From assembly GCF_003072465.1 (NCBI RefSeq), contig NZ_CP025628.1, positions 657,001 through 721,000 on the forward strand: a stretch of 64,000 nucleotides of DNA, read 5' to 3'. The notes beneath the pieces are model-generated. The model ran no database searches, was not told the origin of the DNA, and saw only the letters and a program-made list of their open reading frames with translations. Origin of the DNA: Candidatus Kinetoplastibacterium sorsogonicusi (GTDB lineage: Bacteria > Pseudomonadota > Gammaproteobacteria > Burkholderiales > Burkholderiaceae_B). This document shows, in pieces, positions 49,582 through 60,594 of this stretch. The translations under genes and the position numbers were made by a program. Position 1 is the first letter of the stretch. Each line of letters starts with the position of its first letter.

Positions 49582-50913
49582 TTATTTCTTAGTTAAATAT
49601 GAATCTTTATTTATTTTTTTAATTAAAGATTCATATTGGGTTGACATAATATGTGTTTGAATTTGAGTCATAAAATCCATAGTCACTACTACAATAATTA
49701 ATAATGATGTTCCACTAAAATTGAATGGAACATGCCAATACATAACTAATAATTCTGGTATTAAGCATACTATAGCAATATAAATAGCACCTGACAAAGT
49801 AAGCCTAGTTAAAATTTTATCAATATATCTAGCTGTATATTCTCCAGGCCTTATACCAGGGATAAAAGCTCCGCTTTTTTTTAAATTATCAGAAGTTTCT
49901 TTACTATTAAAAACTATAGCAGTATAAAAAAAACAAAAGAATATGATAGCAATAGTATAAAGAAAAAGATATATAGGTTGACGTGGTGCTAATATTGTTG
50001 CCAAATATGATAACATTGAATTATTACCATTAGAAAACCAACTGGACACTGTACTTGGAAATAAGATTATAGAAGAAGCAAAAATAGGGGGTATGACACC
50101 TGCCATATTTAACTTTAAAGGCAAATGAGAGCTTTGTCCACCATAAATTTTATTTCCCATTTGACGTTTTGCGTAATTTATATTTATTTTTCTTTGTGCT
50201 AGTTCAACAAAAACAACAAATAAAGTTACAGATATAATTAATAATAATATTAAAAAAGATGAAGTCATAGAAATCATGCTACTACTAACCATATCTAATA
50301 ATGCTGTTATTGCTGAAGGTAATTCAGATACTATACCAGCAAATATTATTACAGAAATTCCATTACCAATAGCTTTCTCAGTTATTTGTTCACCTAGCCA
50401 CATTAAAAACATGGTACCAGCTACTAATGTAAAAACGGTTGTTAATTCAAATAGAAAACCAGGATTTATTACCAGATCTTTTTGAGATTCTAACACTATA
50501 GATATACCTATAGATTGAATAGTAGCTAAAATAACTGTAAAATATCTAGTGTATTGCGTTAATTGCTTACGACCAATTTCACCATCTTTTTTTAAAGCTT
50601 CCAATGAAGGCAAAACTACTGACATAAGCTGAACAATAATAGATGCAGAAATATATGGCATAATACCTAAAGCAAATATAGAAAATCTAGATAAAGCACC
50701 ACCAGAAAACATATTAAATAAACCTAGAATGCCATCTCTATTATTTATGAACAGGTTAGCCAAAGCATCAGGATTTATTCCAGGAACTGGAATATGAGAA
50801 CCTAATCTATAAACAATTAACGATAAAAGTAAAAATATTATTCTTTTAACTAAATCATTATTTTTATTTGAATATAATCCATTACCCATAGATGCTTTTG
50901 CCTTTTTCACCAC
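49582..50913 (-). CDS. secY: SecY protein translocase channel
   Basis: The 443-residue channel protein has ten hydrophobic helices. Signatures: [87 protein letters not shown] and [22 protein letters not shown] accept a GTG start at 50913 because GGAG lies eight bases before it and the N-terminus then has the usual length. An internal ATG at 50889 is the alternative. The tail ends KDSYLTKK. It exports RlpA, DolP and the PBPs. Confidence 0.96.
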   Translation of the reverse strand: MVKKAKASMGNGLYSNKNNDLVKRIIFLLLSLIVYRLGSHIPVPGINPDALANLFINNRDGILGLFNMFSGGALSRFSIFALGIMPYISASIIVQLMSVVLPSLEALKKDGEIGRKQLTQYTRYFTVILATIQSIGISIVLESQKDLVINPGFLFELTTVFTLVAGTMFLMWLGEQITEKAIGNGISVIIFAGIVSELPSAITALLDMVSSSMISMTSSFLILLLIISVTLFVVFVELAQRKININYAKRQMGNKIYGGQSSHLPLKLNMAGVIPPIFASSIILFPSTVSSWFSNGNNSMLSYLATILAPRQPIYLFLYTIAIIFFCFFYTAIVFNSKETSDNLKKSGAFIPGIRPGEYTARYIDKILTRLTLSGAIYIAIVCLIPELLVMYWHVPFNFSGTSLLIIVVVTMDFMTQIQTHIMSTQYESLIKKINKDSYLTKK

Positions 50914-50930
50914 TAGCTACACTCCAAAAT

Positions 50931-51377
50931 TCAAACTACCGATCCACCAGCTGCTTCTATTGAAGCACGAGCACCAGCAGTAAGAGACATTCCTTTTATC
51001 TTTAAACTACGATTTATAGTACTACCACCAGTATTAATAATTTTAACAGATTTAATTATTTGAGAAATAATACCTGCTAGCTTCAAATCATTAATATCTA
51101 TTTCATCTTTATTTAAAGATAATAACTCTGAAATACGAACTTCATCAACAAATTTATTACTTTTAGAAGTAAAACCTCTTTTAGGTAATCTTCTTTGTAA
51201 CGGCATTTGTCCACCTTCAAATCCAACTTTATGAAATCCACCAGCCCTAGATGTTTGTCCTTTATGACCACGGCCAGATGTTTTTCCTAAACCAGAACCA
51301 ATACCTCTTCCAACTCTGCGTTTATTATGTTTGCTACCTAAAGCTGGAGATAAAGAATTCAATTTAAATAATGACAT
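50931..51377 (-). CDS. rplO: 50S ribosomal protein L15
   Basis: The 148-residue protein has [53 protein letters not shown] and the C-terminal [14 protein letters not shown]. It is a late assembly protein of the large subunit. The gene lies between rpmD and secY as in the spc operon, with short gaps. Confidence 0.98.
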   Translation of the reverse strand: MSLFKLNSLSPALGSKHNKRRVGRGIGSGLGKTSGRGHKGQTSRAGGFHKVGFEGGQMPLQRRLPKRGFTSKSNKFVDEVRISELLSLNKDEIDINDLKLAGIISQIIKSVKIINTGGSTINRSLKIKGMSLTAGARASIEAAGGSVV

Positions 51378-51395
51378 ATAATTATATCCATAAAT

Positions 51396-51575
51396 CTAAA
51401 AAATTTGAATTAAATAGTTAATTTTACGAATCATACCACGTGTTTCAGGAGTATTTTTGAGTATACTAATACTATTTAAACGATGTAATCCCAAACTTAT
51501 AGCAGTTTCTCTATGAGATTTTTTTGTACCTATAAGGGAACGTATCAATTTAATTTTAATTTGATCATTAGACAT
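51396..51575 (-). CDS. rpmD: 50S ribosomal protein L30
   Basis: The 59-residue protein shows [29 protein letters not shown] and [14 protein letters not shown] place the start at the ATG at 51575 (MSNDQIKI...), which matches the family. Another ATG at 51584 overlaps the rpsE stop (TAATG) and would add three residues; coupled initiation there is possible. Confidence 0.95.
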   Translation of the reverse strand: MSNDQIKIKLIRSLIGTKKSHRETAISLGLHRLNSISILKNTPETRGMIRKINYLIQIF

Positions 51576-51583
51576 AATATTCA

Positions 51584-52105
51584 TTAACCTAAAATATCTT
51601 CAATACTTTTACCACGTTTAGCAGCTACTTCGCTTGGAGTAATAGATGATTTCAATCCTTTAAAAGTAGCTCTGACTAAATTATAAGGATTACTAGAACC
51701 TAAACTTTTAGCTACAACATTACGGATACCCATAACTTCAAAAATTGCTCTCATAGGACCACCAGCTATTACTCCTGAACCTTCAGAAGCAGGAGAAATT
51801 AATACTTTTGATGCACCATGCTTACCAACCACTGTATGATGTAAAGTACCATTTAATAAAGAAACTTTAAACATATCTCTCCTAGCTTTATCCATTGCTT
51901 TCTGAACTGCAGATGGTACTTCTCTAGCTTTACCTTTACCCATGCCAATACGTCCATCTCCATCTCCAACAACAGTTAAAGCAGCGAAGCTCATAGTACG
52001 TCCACCTTTAACTACCTTACTGACACGATTTACAGTAATCATTTTTTCACGTAAACCATCATCGTTATCTTTTTCTGTACTATTTTTACCTTGCATTTTA
52101 GCCAT
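51584..52105 (-). CDS. rpsE: 30S ribosomal protein S5
   Basis: The 173-residue protein has [43 protein letters not shown] and the C-terminal domain with [30 protein letters not shown]5 helps translational fidelity. It sits between rplR and rpmD with tight spacing, as expected for the spc operon. Confidence 0.98.
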   Translation of the reverse strand: MAKMQGKNSTEKDNDDGLREKMITVNRVSKVVKGGRTMSFAALTVVGDGDGRIGMGKGKAREVPSAVQKAMDKARRDMFKVSLLNGTLHHTVVGKHGASKVLISPASEGSGVIAGGPMRAIFEVMGIRNVVAKSLGSSNPYNLVRATFKGLKSSITPSEVAAKRGKSIEDILG

Positions 52106-52121
52106 TTTTTATTCCTTACTT

Positions 52122-52490
52122 TTAAAACTTTAAACCAGCTTCACGAGCTGCATTTGCTAAGGCTTCTATTCGACCGTGATAACGAAAACCAGAACGATCG
52201 AATATTACACTACTAAGGCCCAAAGCAATAGCTTTTTCTGCTATTAATTTACCTACTATTGTAGCAGCATATTTATTACCACCTCGACCAGTTTTATCTA
52301 TTAATTGATCTTTTACTTTAGATTCTAAAGTAGATGCACTAACTAAAATACGATCACCTTTAGGTGTAATTATATTTGCATATATGTGCAAATTAGAACG
52401 AAATATAGATAAACGATTAACATTATTAAGCTCAGCTATCTTGCGACGTGTTTGCACAGAACGACGTAAACGTGAATCTTTCTTATTCAT
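52122..52490 (-). CDS. rplR: 50S ribosomal protein L18
   Basis: The 122-residue 5S rRNA-binding protein has [32 protein letters not shown] and ends KALALGLSSV-like, [26 protein letters not shown]. It joins 5S rRNA to the central protuberance with L5. Position between rplF and rpsE is standard. Confidence 0.98.
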   Translation of the reverse strand: MNKKDSRLRRSVQTRRKIAELNNVNRLSIFRSNLHIYANIITPKGDRILVSASTLESKVKDQLIDKTGRGGNKYAATIVGKLIAEKAIALGLSSVIFDRSGFRYHGRIEALANAAREAGLKF

Positions 52491-52526
52491 AAATCTTCCT
52501 TCTAAATAAACATCACATTATTTTCT

Positions 52527-53060
52527 TTATTTTTTCTTAGTTTCTTTAATAATCACATGTTCATCAGAATACCTTACTCCTTTCCCTTTATATTGTTCAG
52601 GAGGACGATATGCTCTTATTTTTGCAGCAGCTTGGCCTACTACCTGTTTATCAGCACCTTTTAAAATAATTTCTGTCTGCGATGGACATTCAGCAACTAT
52701 TCCAACAGGTAGTTGATAATTTATATCATGAGAATAACCAAGTTGAAGTTTAATAGAATTACCTAATATAGTTGCACGAAAACCAACTCCTACTAATAAT
52801 AATTTTCTTTCAAAGCCTTTGCTTACACCTTTTACCATATTACTAATTAATGCACTTAAAGTACCAGACATTGCTATAGCATGTTGTAAATTATTTTTAG
52901 GTTTTACAAAAATTTTATTATTTTCAAAAGTTACATTTACTAAATTAGTCAAATTTTGTTTTAAAGAACCTTTATTTCCCTGAACAATTATTTGATATTG
53001 GTTTAATTCTATAGTAACACCATCAGGCACGATAACTGGATATTTAGCGATACGTGACAT
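52527..53060 (-). CDS. rplF: 50S ribosomal protein L6
   Basis: The 177-residue protein begins MSRIAKYPVIVPDGVTIELNQ and carries GVSKGFERKLLLVGVGFRA, GYSHDINYQLP and the C-terminal IRAYRPPEQYKGKGVRY. It lies near the factor-binding site. The N-terminal half (about residues 20-60) is rich in Asn/Lys and diverged, while the second L6 domain is well kept. Confidence 0.98.
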   Translation of the reverse strand: MSRIAKYPVIVPDGVTIELNQYQIIVQGNKGSLKQNLTNLVNVTFENNKIFVKPKNNLQHAIAMSGTLSALISNMVKGVSKGFERKLLLVGVGFRATILGNSIKLQLGYSHDINYQLPVGIVAECPSQTEIILKGADKQVVGQAAAKIRAYRPPEQYKGKGVRYSDEHVIIKETKKK

Positions 53061-53071
53061 TCAAATTTCTC

Positions 53072-53467
53072 CTAAGACACGTAACACAAAATTTCACCAC
53101 CAACATTATTAGATCTAGCTTTACGATCAGTCATTACTCCTAATGACGTTGATACAATAGCTACACCTAAACCATTCATCACTTGAGGAATTTTTGCGCT
53201 ACTTTTATACACACGTAATCCAGGACGAGACACACGATCTATACGTTCAATAACTGGACGACCTGCATAATATTTTAATTGTAATTCTAAATAATTTTTA
53301 GAATTTATATTGCTAACTTTATAATTATCAATATAACCTTCTTCTTTTAATACAGAAGCAATAGCAACTTTTAATTTAGAAGAAGGCATATTCACAACAA
53401 TTTTATCAGCGTGTTGTGCATTACGGATACGAGTCAACATATCAGCAATTGGATCACTCATACTCAT
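53072..53467 (-). CDS. rpsH: 30S ribosomal protein S8
   Basis: The 131-residue protein starts [22 protein letters not shown] and ends with the [12 protein letters not shown] motif. S8 binds 16S helix 21 and, in E. coli, represses the spc operon. The ATG at 53467 gives the family length and has AAGGAAAC upstream. A more upstream ATG would add 16 residues and overlap rpsN. Confidence 0.97.
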   Translation of the reverse strand: MSMSDPIADMLTRIRNAQHADKIVVNMPSSKLKVAIASVLKEEGYIDNYKVSNINSKNYLELQLKYYAGRPVIERIDRVSRPGLRVYKSSAKIPQVMNGLGVAIVSTSLGVMTDRKARSNNVGGEILCYVS

Positions 53468-53480
53468 ATTATTAGTTTCC

Positions 53481-53786
53481 TTACCAGCTTGCTTTAGTAA
53501 TACCAGGGATTTCACCCTTCATTGCCATTTCACGTAATTTATGTCTACATAGACCAAATTTACGAAATACACCACGTGCACGTCCAGTAACAATACATCT
53601 ATTGCGTTGACGTGTTGGATTAGCATTACGTGGTAATTTTTGAAGTTCTAATCTAGCAGCATAACGTTCTTCAAGAGTTTTTGATTGATTATCAATTATT
53701 GATTTTAAATAATTGCGTTTATTTAAAAATTTTTTAACTAATGTAGCACGTTTAATATCGCGATTTATTAAAGACAATTTAGCCAC
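53481..53786 (-). CDS. rpsN: 30S ribosomal protein S14
   Basis: The 101-residue form without zinc has [19 protein letters not shown] at the N-terminus and the C-terminal [41 protein letters not shown]. Only single cysteines remain in place of the CxxC pairs, the usual long C-minus type. It lies between rplE and rpsH in the standard order. Confidence 0.98.
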   Translation of the reverse strand: MAKLSLINRDIKRATLVKKFLNKRNYLKSIIDNQSKTLEERYAARLELQKLPRNANPTRQRNRCIVTGRARGVFRKFGLCRHKLREMAMKGEIPGITKASW

Positions 53787-53798
53787 TTTATATTTCCT

Positions 53799-54338
53799 TT
53801 AATTACGAAATGGGAATTTAAAAGCTACTAATAAAGCTTTAGCTTCTTCATCTGTTTTAGCTGTAGTATTAATACTAATATTAAGACCACGTAAAACATC
53901 TATTTTATCATATTCAATTTCAGGAAAAATAATTTGTTCTTTAATACCCATATTATAATTTCCTCTTCCATCGAATGATTTACTAGAAATTCCTCTAAAA
54001 TCTCTTACTCTTGGTAAAGCAATAGATACCAAACGATCTAAAAATTCGTACATTCGTACTCCACGTAATGTAACCATACAACCTATTGGATAATTTTCGC
54101 GTATTTTAAATCCAGCTATAGCTTTTTTAGTTTTTGTAATAACAGGTTTTTGACCTGAAATTTTTGTTAAATCAATTAAAGCATTTTCTACATGCTTTTT
54201 ATCAGTTACAGCTTCTGAAACACCCATATTTAAAGTAATTTTATAAATACGAGGCACTTCCATAATACTTTTATATTTAAATTGTTTTTTTAATTCATCT
54301 ACAATTTTATTTTTATAAAGCTCTTGTAAACGAGACAT
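53799..54338 (-). CDS. rplE: 50S ribosomal protein L5
   Basis: The 179-residue protein has [59 protein letters not shown] and [29 protein letters not shown]. It binds 5S rRNA and contacts S13 and P-site tRNA. The ATG at 54338 is the family start; an upstream ATG would add 11 residues and run into rplX. Confidence 0.97.
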   Translation of the reverse strand: MSRLQELYKNKIVDELKKQFKYKSIMEVPRIYKITLNMGVSEAVTDKKHVENALIDLTKISGQKPVITKTKKAIAGFKIRENYPIGCMVTLRGVRMYEFLDRLVSIALPRVRDFRGISSKSFDGRGNYNMGIKEQIIFPEIEYDKIDVLRGLNISINTTAKTDEEAKALLVAFKFPFRN

Positions 54339-54354
54339 CATTATAGCCCTTATA

Positions 54355-54678
54355 TTATACTTTATCAGCACTAATTAAAGTACCGTTAGATCGAAATACT
54401 CGAACTTTGTTGCCATCTATATTCTTAATAATAACTTTATCTATTTTCTTAGTTTCTGTATTAAAAATAGCAACATTAGAAATATGTATTGGTAATGGTT
54501 TACTAATGACCCCACCTTTATTATTATTCATAGGGTTAGGTTTAACATGTTTTTTAACAAAATTAATTCCTTCTACTAGAACATAATTATTCTTTATTAC
54601 TGCAGAAATGATACCTCGTTTTGTTCTATCCTTTCCTGATATGATTATAACTTCATCACCTTTTTTTATTTTATTCAT
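54355..54678 (-). CDS. rplX: 50S ribosomal protein L24
   Basis: The 107-residue protein begins [24 protein letters not shown], a KOW motif, and has [22 protein letters not shown]. It is an early assembly protein of the large subunit near the exit tunnel. Normal length, lying between rplN and rplE. Confidence 0.97.
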   Translation of the reverse strand: MNKIKKGDEVIIISGKDRTKRGIISAVIKNNYVLVEGINFVKKHVKPNPMNNNKGGVISKPLPIHISNVAIFNTETKKIDKVIIKNIDGNKVRVFRSNGTLISADKV

Positions 54679-54688
54679 AACAAGTTTC

Positions 54689-55057
54689 CTAAAGAACTTC
54701 AGGTGCTAAAGAGACTATCTTCATAAAGCGTTCTGTACGTAATTCTCTTGTTACAGGACCAAATATACGAGTACCAACTGGTTCAAGTTTCGCATTAAGT
54801 AATACAGCAGCATTGCTACTGAAACGAATTAAAGAACCATCTTTACGTCGAATACCTTTAGCTGTACGTACAACAACAGCATTATAAATCTCACCTTTTT
54901 TTACACGTCCACGCGGAATTGCATCCTTAACGGTAACCTTAATAATATCTCCAATACTGGCATATCGGCGCTTTGATCCTCCAAGCACCTTGATACACAT
55001 CACATGACGTGCACCAGTATTATCTGCTACGTCTAATGTAGTCTGCATTTGAATCAT
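54689..55057 (-). CDS. rplN: 50S ribosomal protein L14
   Basis: The 122-residue protein starts [24 protein letters not shown] and has [36 protein letters not shown] and the highly conserved end [24 protein letters not shown]. The ATG at 55057 is preceded by AGGAAAAAATC. It begins the spc-type cluster here, with a 246-base gap and a promoter candidate separating it from rpsQ. Confidence 0.98.
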   Translation of the reverse strand: MIQMQTTLDVADNTGARHVMCIKVLGGSKRRYASIGDIIKVTVKDAIPRGRVKKGEIYNAVVVRTAKGIRRKDGSLIRFSSNAAVLLNAKLEPVGTRIFGPVTRELRTERFMKIVSLAPEVL

Positions 55058-55086
55058 GATTTTTTCCTGTCCCAACTTAGTAAAAA

Positions 55087-55118
55087 ATTTTACCAGTTTT
55101 GGCCCCGTAAAGCGTCAA
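55087..55118 (-). promoter_or_regulatory. Candidate promoter of the rplN (spc) cluster
   Basis: Reading leftwards, TTGACG (55118-55113) is followed by the GC-rich block 55116-55101 and an extended -10, TGGTAAAAT, ending at 55087; the -10 hexamer is TAAAAT. The spacer is 20 bases, longer than ideal, but the TG element may make up for that. The block stands out from the A/T-rich surroundings. It is 30 bases before the rplN start. Confidence 0.4.
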
Positions 55119-55152
55119 AAAATAGACACTATGAGTTGAAATTTAAAGAATC

Positions 55153-55183
55153 AATGCTTATTTTTTTGAAAAAAATAAGCATT
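55153..55183. repeat. 15-bp inverted repeat in the rpsQ-rplN gap
   Basis: AATGCTTATTTTTTT (55153-55167) is mirrored at 55169-55183 around a single G. A real hairpin would open the centre to TTGAA. It lies after rpsQ and before the candidate rplN promoter, so it may end or slow transcripts of the S10 cluster. Confidence 0.55.
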
Positions 55184-55303
55184 AATCATGTATTTTAAAT
55201 ATTAAAATATATAATTGCAAGTATTATATCAATAAACAATTACATCATTAAAACAAAATATTATAATATAACAATTATACTTTTTTATATTTGCTTTTAA
55301 AAA

Positions 55304-55594
55304 TTAAATAACTTTTACTGCTTCTAATAATCTAACTACGACCCAAGATTTAGTACGTGATATAGGACGACATTCCATTATTTCTACTATATCACCTTCA
55401 TTATATTGATTTTTTTCATCATGAGCTTTATATTTAGCAGAGCTTTTAACAAATTTGCCTAATGTTTTATGCTTTACTTTTCTCTCTATTTCTACTACAA
55501 CAGATTTATTCATTTTATTACTAATTACTTTACCAGATAAAGTTCTTTTAGTTTTAATCAGATTACTGTTTTCTTTTTTAGAATTGTCAGTCAT
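55304..55594 (-). CDS. rpsQ: 30S ribosomal protein S17
   Basis: The 96-residue protein has a short variable N-terminus then [27 protein letters not shown], the [10 protein letters not shown] segment, and [24 protein letters not shown]. It is an early 16S-binding protein. Its start codon directly adjoins the rpmC stop. It is the last gene of the S10 part, before the rplN gap. Confidence 0.97.
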   Translation of the reverse strand: MTDNSKKENSNLIKTKRTLSGKVISNKMNKSVVVEIERKVKHKTLGKFVKSSAKYKAHDEKNQYNEGDIVEIMECRPISRTKSWVVVRLLEAVKVI

Positions 55595-55789
55595 TTAAAT
55601 CTTCCTTCTTTTTTGAGTCAAGATAGTATGAATACGAGCTATATCACGCCTAATTTTTTTAATTTGACTATTATTATTTAGTTGCTGCATTGCTTTCTGC
55701 ATACGAATACTAAATTGAGCTCTTAGAAGACTTTCTAGTTCTTTTTTTAACCATACCTCATCTTTTTCACGAAGATCAATAGCTTTCAT
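55595..55789 (-). CDS. rpmC: 50S ribosomal protein L29
   Basis: The 64-residue protein shows [34 protein letters not shown] and an [16 protein letters not shown] tail, the two-helix form of L29 at the tunnel exit. It is placed between rplP and rpsQ with no spare bases before rpsQ. Confidence 0.97.
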   Translation of the reverse strand: MKAIDLREKDEVWLKKELESLLRAQFSIRMQKAMQQLNNNSQIKKIRRDIARIHTILTQKRRKI

Positions 55790-55803
55790 AATATATTATT
55801 CCT

Positions 55804-56220
55804 TTAAACACCAATACGACGTGAAACAAAAATAGTAGCAATAGGTAATTTTGCTGCTGCTAAACGAAAAGCTTCTTTAGCTAATTCTTCACTAACACCT
55901 TCCATTTCATAAAGAACTTTGCCTGGTTGTATTTCTGAAACCCAGTATTCTGGATTGCCCTTACCGTTACCCATTCTTACTTCAGCTGGTTTTTGAGAGA
56001 TAGGCTTATCTGGAAATATTCTTATCCAAATCCTTCCACCTCTTTTTATGTGTCTATTTATAGCACGACGTGCTGATTCAATTTGTCTAGCAGTTAATCT
56101 ACCACGTTCTGTAGCCTTTAATGCATATTCACCAAAAGCTACAGTAGCTCCTCTAGTAGCTAAACCAGTATTTCTACCTTTTTGTTCTTTTCGATATTTT
56201 CTGCGAGATGGTTGTAACAT
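55804..56220 (-). CDS. rplP: 50S ribosomal protein L16
   Basis: The 138-residue protein has [50 protein letters not shown], and [28 protein letters not shown]. It lies by the A-site tRNA and 5S rRNA. Standard order after rpsC with a 2-base gap. Confidence 0.98.
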   Translation of the reverse strand: MLQPSRRKYRKEQKGRNTGLATRGATVAFGEYALKATERGRLTARQIESARRAINRHIKRGGRIWIRIFPDKPISQKPAEVRMGNGKGNPEYWVSEIQPGKVLYEMEGVSEELAKEAFRLAAAKLPIATIFVSRRIGV

Positions 56221-56222
56221 AT

Positions 56223-57023
56223 TTACTCTCCTTCACGCGTAGAATTAATAGTATTATTTGTTGCAGATACTTTTTCACGATTTCTACGTACATTATTAGT
56301 ATCGCTAGTTTTATTTTCATGACGAATATAATGTTTACGTGATTTACGTTCTTCTTCCTTAAAATTTAAATTATTAGATTCTAAAGAATCAAAAGTATTT
56401 ACCATATCGCCTTTATAAATCCAAACTTTTATACCTATTACACCATAGGTAGTTTGAGCTTCAGCAGTACCATATTCAATATTAGCCTTTAAAGTATGTA
56501 AAGGCACTCTACCTTCTCGATACCATTCAGTCCTAGCTATTTCAATACCATTTAATCTACCAGAACTCATTATTTTAATACCTTGAGCACCCAAACGCAT
56601 TGCAGATTGCATAGATCGCTTCATTGCACGTCTAAACATTATTCTTTTTTCTAATTGTTGTGCAATAGAATCAGCTATTAATTGAGCATCAATTTCAGGT
56701 TTTTTTACTTCTTCAATATTGACATGAACAGGAACACCCATTAACTGTTGTAAGTTATTTTTCAAAATTTCAATATCTTCACCTTTTTTACCTATTACAA
56801 CACCAGGACGGGCAGAAAATATAGTGATTCTAGCATTTTTAGCTGGTCTCTCAATTAATATTTTACTAACTGAAGCGCCTTTTAATTTTTTTCTAAGATA
56901 TTCACGAACACGAATATCACCAGTTAATTTTTCACTAAAAGCCTTATCGTTAGCAAACCAACGTGAAGACCAATTATGTGTCACTGGTAAACGAAATCCA
57001 GTTGGATAAATCTTTTGACCCAT
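56223..57023 (-). CDS. rpsC: 30S ribosomal protein S3
   Basis: The 266-residue protein starts [24 protein letters not shown] and contains a KH domain ([18 protein letters not shown]) and the C-terminal [32 protein letters not shown] charged, Asn/Arg-rich tail of about 45 residues after GDMVN is longer than usual in many bacteria but common in betaproteobacteria. It forms part of the mRNA entry site. Confidence 0.97.
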   Translation of the reverse strand: MGQKIYPTGFRLPVTHNWSSRWFANDKAFSEKLTGDIRVREYLRKKLKGASVSKILIERPAKNARITIFSARPGVVIGKKGEDIEILKNNLQQLMGVPVHVNIEEVKKPEIDAQLIADSIAQQLEKRIMFRRAMKRSMQSAMRLGAQGIKIMSSGRLNGIEIARTEWYREGRVPLHTLKANIEYGTAEAQTTYGVIGIKVWIYKGDMVNTFDSLESNNLNFKEEERKSRKHYIRHENKTSDTNNVRRNREKVSATNNTINSTREGE

Positions 57024-57032
57024 TTTGATTCC

Positions 57033-57362
57033 TTAATTTGCAACTTTAACTGTAATATGACAAGCTTGTTTTTCTATTCTATTGCCTCGACCTTTTGCTC
57101 TAGCTGAAAAACGTTTCATAGATTGAGCTTTATCAACATAAATAGTTTTTATATATAATTCATCAATATCTGCACCAATATTATGTTCAGCATTAGCTAT
57201 AGCAGATTCAACAGCTTTTTTAAGTATTCCAGCAGCTTTTTTAGATGAAAATTTAAGTATATTTAAAGCATTAGCTACTGATTTACCTCTAATTAAATCT
57301 GCAACTAATCTTGTTTTTTGTGAGGAGATATGAACTCCACGTATATTAGCAATAGTTTCCAT
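57033..57362 (-). CDS. rplV: 50S ribosomal protein L22
   Basis: The 109-residue protein begins [26 protein letters not shown] and has [20 protein letters not shown] end ([24 protein letters not shown]). Its loop lines the exit tunnel. The ATG at 57362 is preceded by AAGGT; an upstream ATG inside rpsS would add 11 residues and is rejected. Confidence 0.97.
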   Translation of the reverse strand: METIANIRGVHISSQKTRLVADLIRGKSVANALNILKFSSKKAAGILKKAVESAIANAEHNIGADIDELYIKTIYVDKAQSMKRFSARAKGRGNRIEKQACHITVKVAN

Positions 57363-57366
57363 ATGA

Positions 57367-57642
57367 CTACCTTTTAGCTTTTTTATCAGCTGCATGTCCT
57401 TTAAATGTACGAGTCAAAGAAAATTCACCAAGTTTATGACCTACCATATTTTCATTTATATATATTGGAATTTGTTGACGTCCATTATGAACTGCTATTG
57501 TAAGACCTATAAATTCTGGTAATATAGTGGATCTTCTAGACCATGTTTTTATTGGTTTTTTGTTTTTTGTCGCAATTACTGACTCTACTTTTTTCATTAA
57601 ATGAGAATCAACAAATGGACCTTTTTTGATCGAGCGTGACAT
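57367..57642 (-). CDS. rpsS: 30S ribosomal protein S19
   Basis: The 91-residue head protein has [45 protein letters not shown] and [26 protein letters not shown]. It contacts S13 and the A site. Position between rplB and rplV is standard. Confidence 0.98.
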   Translation of the reverse strand: MSRSIKKGPFVDSHLMKKVESVIATKNKKPIKTWSRRSTILPEFIGLTIAVHNGRQQIPIYINENMVGHKLGEFSLTRTFKGHAADKKAKR

Positions 57643-57654
57643 TTTATTAACCTC

Positions 57655-58482
57655 TTATTTACGCTTACGTCGTTGAATAATCATATTACTAGTTAACTTA
57701 TTACGGCGAGTTTTATAACCTTTAGTAGGAGTTCCCCATGGACTAACAGGTACTCTTGCTTCCCCAGTACGTCCTTCACCACCTCCATGAGGATGGTCAA
57801 TTGGATTCATTGCTACACCTCTAACTGTTGGTCTAATACCCAACCATCTAATAGCACCAGCTTTACCAAATTTTCTTAAACTATGTTCCTCATGCCCAAC
57901 TTCTCCAATTGTAGCTCGACAATTAACATGCACTAATCTAACTTCAGTTGATTTTAAACGTATTTGAGCATATGTTCCTTCTTTAGCTAATAAAACTGCT
58001 GAAGAACCTGCAGATCTAGCTAATTGAGCTCCTTTACCAGGTAACATTTCTATACAATGAATAGTAGTACCAACAGGAATATTGCGAATAGGTAATGCAT
58101 TACCTATTCGAATTGGTGATTCACTACCTGAAACAACAGTATCTCCAACTTTTATTCCTTTAGGAGATATTATATATCTTCTTTCTCCATCTATATAGCA
58201 CAATAAAGCTATATGAGCAGTACGATTAGGATCGTATTCTATCCTTTCTACTTTAGCTAATATTCCATCTTTATTACGTAGAAAATCTATTATTCTATAA
58301 TGGCTTTTATGACCACCACCTCTATGTCTAACAGTAATATGACCATTATTGTTACGACCAGAAGTACGTATTTTTTTTTCTAAAAGTGGTGCGTAAGCTT
58401 TGCCTTTATATAAATTTTCATTAACTACTTTGATCATGCTACGACGACCAGGAGATGTAGGTTTAATTTTTATCAATGACAT
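57655..58482 (-). CDS. rplB: 50S ribosomal protein L2
   Basis: The 275-residue protein has [22 protein letters not shown], the [16 protein letters not shown] segment, [18 protein letters not shown], and the C-terminal [30 protein letters not shown], with the histidine near the peptidyl-transferase centre. It is one of the most conserved genes of the window. Confidence 0.98.
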   Translation of the reverse strand: MSLIKIKPTSPGRRSMIKVVNENLYKGKAYAPLLEKKIRTSGRNNNGHITVRHRGGGHKSHYRIIDFLRNKDGILAKVERIEYDPNRTAHIALLCYIDGERRYIISPKGIKVGDTVVSGSESPIRIGNALPIRNIPVGTTIHCIEMLPGKGAQLARSAGSSAVLLAKEGTYAQIRLKSTEVRLVHVNCRATIGEVGHEEHSLRKFGKAGAIRWLGIRPTVRGVAMNPIDHPHGGGEGRTGEARVPVSPWGTPTKGYKTRRNKLTSNMIIQRRKRK

Positions 58483-58779
58483 TTAAACCACCTCAGTAAA
58501 GTTAATTTCTTGGCCATTCATAAGTTTAACGTATGCTTTTTTTTGATCTTTGCGACGACCCATAAATTTACCAACACGTTTTAATTTGCCTTTTATGTTA
58601 ATTACAGATACTGATTTTACTTGCACTTTAAATAACATTTCCACAGCATTTTTAATTTCTAATTTAGTTGCATCTGGAACAACTAAAAAAGCAAATTGTT
58701 TATTTTTTTCAGCTATTTGTGTAGCTTTTTCTGTAATTAAAGGAGAAATCATTATTTTCATTAAACGATCTATATTCAT
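58483..58779 (-). CDS. rplW: 50S ribosomal protein L23
   Basis: The 98-residue protein shows [28 protein letters not shown] and [23 protein letters not shown]. It sits at the tunnel exit, where trigger factor and SRP dock. The start overlaps the rplD stop by 4 bases; rplB begins directly after it. Confidence 0.97.
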   Translation of the reverse strand: MNIDRLMKIMISPLITEKATQIAEKNKQFAFLVVPDATKLEIKNAVEMLFKVQVKSVSVINIKGKLKRVGKFMGRRKDQKKAYVKLMNGQEINFTEVV

Positions 58780-59393
58780 CCTAATATCTCCTCAAACTGT
58801 TTAATAGCCGCTTTTGTAATGACTATCTTTTCAAAACTAATTAAAGACAAAGGATCTATATATCTAGGTTCTATTGCTGCTATTTTAGGTAAATTTCTAG
58901 TAGCAAGATAAAGATTTTCATCTACATTATCAGTAATAATTAAAGCAGAATTTAAACCAAGAATACTTAATTTAGATACAGCAGATTTAGTTTTAGGAAG
59001 ATCTACAATAAAAGAATCTACAAACAACATTCTATCTTCTTTATATAATTTAGATAAAATAGACTTTATTCCTAATTTATACATCTTTTTATTTAATTTT
59101 TTTGTAAAATTTTCATATGGGAAACTAGGAAAAGCACGACCACCACCTCTCCATATAGGGGAAGATGTCATACCAGCGCGAGCTTTACCAGTACCTTTTT
59201 GACGCCAAGGTTTTTTTGTACTGTGCTTAACATCTGCTCTATTTTTTTGAGCTCTATTACCAGAACGTGCATTTGATTGAAAAGATACAACAAGTTGGTG
59301 AATTAATGGTTCATTAAAATTAATATTAAATATAGAATCAGGAATATCAAAATCTAAAAAACCATTATCATTATTTATCATTTTGACATTCAT
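58776..59393 (-). CDS. rplD: 50S ribosomal protein L4
   Basis: The 205-residue protein has [42 protein letters not shown] and [18 protein letters not shown], the basic loop that reaches into the exit tunnel. In E. coli L4 also represses the S10 operon. The start overlaps the end of rplC by 4 bases. Confidence 0.97.
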   Translation of the reverse strand: MNVKMINNDNGFLDFDIPDSIFNINFNEPLIHQLVVSFQSNARSGNRAQKNRADVKHSTKKPWRQKGTGKARAGMTSSPIWRGGGRAFPSFPYENFTKKLNKKMYKLGIKSILSKLYKEDRMLFVDSFIVDLPKTKSAVSKLSILGLNSALIITDNVDENLYLATRNLPKIAAIEPRYIDPLSLISFEKIVITKAAIKQFEEILG

Positions 59394-60073
59394 TTAGATT
59401 CTCCCATTTTTTTGATAGCATGACGTACAATAATATTAGAATCTATATGACCAGGTACAGCACCTTTTACAAGTATTAGACCTCTTTTTGTATCTATTTT
59501 TATAATTTTTAAATTTTGAACAGTACAAGTAGTTGAACCTAAGTGTCCAGACATGCGTTTACCAGGTAATACTCTACCTGGATCTTGTGCTTGACCTATA
59601 GACCCAGGAACTCTATGAGAACGAGAATTACCATGAGAAGTTCTTTGTGCTCCAAAATTATGTCTTTTAATAGTACCAGCAAATCCTTTACCTATAGTAG
59701 TACCTGTTATATCTACTTGTTGACCAACACTAAAAATATCATCAATATTTAAAGTAGATCCTATTTTAGGCATTTCACTATTTTCATTTAAACGAAATTC
59801 TTTAACAAAATTACCGGCAGTAACACCAGCTTTAGCATAATGACCTATTAATGGTTTTGTCACTCTAGAAAGACGACGCTGACCATAAGATACTTGTACA
59901 GCAATATAACCATCTACATCTAGAGATTTAGATTGGATCACATGATTATTAGAAACATCTAATACAGTAACTGGAATAGACTCTCCATCATCTGTAAATA
60001 TGCGTGTCATGCCTATCTTGCGACCCAACAGCCCTAACTTATAAAAAGTTTTAGCAGTAGGTTGATTTAACAT
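59390..60073 (-). CDS. rplC: 50S ribosomal protein L3
   Basis: The 227-residue protein has [27 protein letters not shown] and the long loop [47 protein letters not shown], with the glutamine that PrmB methylates in other bacteria (GQAQDP). It starts large-subunit assembly. A 140-base gap with a promoter candidate lies between rpsJ and this gene. Confidence 0.98.
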   Translation of the reverse strand: MLNQPTAKTFYKLGLLGRKIGMTRIFTDDGESIPVTVLDVSNNHVIQSKSLDVDGYIAVQVSYGQRRLSRVTKPLIGHYAKAGVTAGNFVKEFRLNENSEMPKIGSTLNIDDIFSVGQQVDITGTTIGKGFAGTIKRHNFGAQRTSHGNSRSHRVPGSIGQAQDPGRVLPGKRMSGHLGSTTCTVQNLKIIKIDTKRGLILVKGAVPGHIDSNIIVRHAIKKMGESK

Positions 60074-60126
60074 TTTTACTCCATATTCGACTACGATTGG
60101 CCGAAATTAATTTAAATTATTAAACT

Positions 60127-60155
60127 ATATTTTTTTTTGACAAAAAACATGTCAA
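60127..60155 (-). promoter_or_regulatory. Candidate promoter between rpsJ and rplC
   Basis: Reading leftwards, a perfect TTGACA (60155-60150) is followed after 17 bases by AAATAT (60132-60127), with TATAGT three bases further as an alternative -10. TTGACA is also mirrored by TGTCAA just downstream, making a small palindrome. It would give rplC and the genes after it a transcript independent of rpsJ. Confidence 0.4.
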
Positions 60156-60213
60156 TTTGCAATTATCAGTTTTTTATATGTAAATATCAAGATAATTACT
60201 GCATAATTATTTA

Positions 60214-60525
60214 TTATTGTAATGCAATTTCTACATCAACACCCGCTGGTAAATCTAACCTCATTAAAGCATCAACTGTTTTATCAGTAGGATCAACTAT
60301 ATCCATTAATCTTTGATGCGTTCTAATTTCAAACTGATCTCTAGATGTTTTATTTACATGTGGTGAACGTAATAGATCATATCTTCTTATTCTTGTTGGT
60401 ATAGGTACAGGTCCTCTAACAACAGCGCCAGTACGCTTAGCTGTATCAACTATTTCTGTTGCTGATTGATCTATTAATTTATAATCAAATGCTTTTAAAC
60501 GAATGCGAATCTTTTGATTCTTCAT
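60214..60525 (-). CDS. rpsJ: 30S ribosomal protein S10
   Basis: The 103-residue protein starts [19 protein letters not shown] and carries [58 protein letters not shown]. It also takes part in NusB-linked antitermination. The ATG at 60525 is preceded by GGGAAA; the in-frame TTG 12 bases earlier is rejected. It links the str and S10 clusters. Confidence 0.98.
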   Translation of the reverse strand: MKNQKIRIRLKAFDYKLIDQSATEIVDTAKRTGAVVRGPVPIPTRIRRYDLLRSPHVNKTSRDQFEIRTHQRLMDIVDPTDKTVDALMRLDLPAGVDVEIALQ

Positions 60526-60542
60526 AAAATTTCCCAAAGAAC

Positions 60543-60576
60543 AAATAACGAAGGAAAAATATAACCTTCGTTATTT
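60543..60576 (-). terminator. Hairpin between tuf and rpsJ
   Basis: AAATAACGAAGG (60543-60554) pairs perfectly with CCTTCGTTATTT (60565-60576) over a 10-base loop. It starts 18 bases after the tuf stop, reading leftwards, and ends 17 bases before the rpsJ start codon. It may end part of the str transcript or act as a leader hairpin for rpsJ. The right arm carries TTATTT but no long T-run follows. Confidence 0.65.
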
Positions 60577-60594
60577 TATATAATATATAAATAT

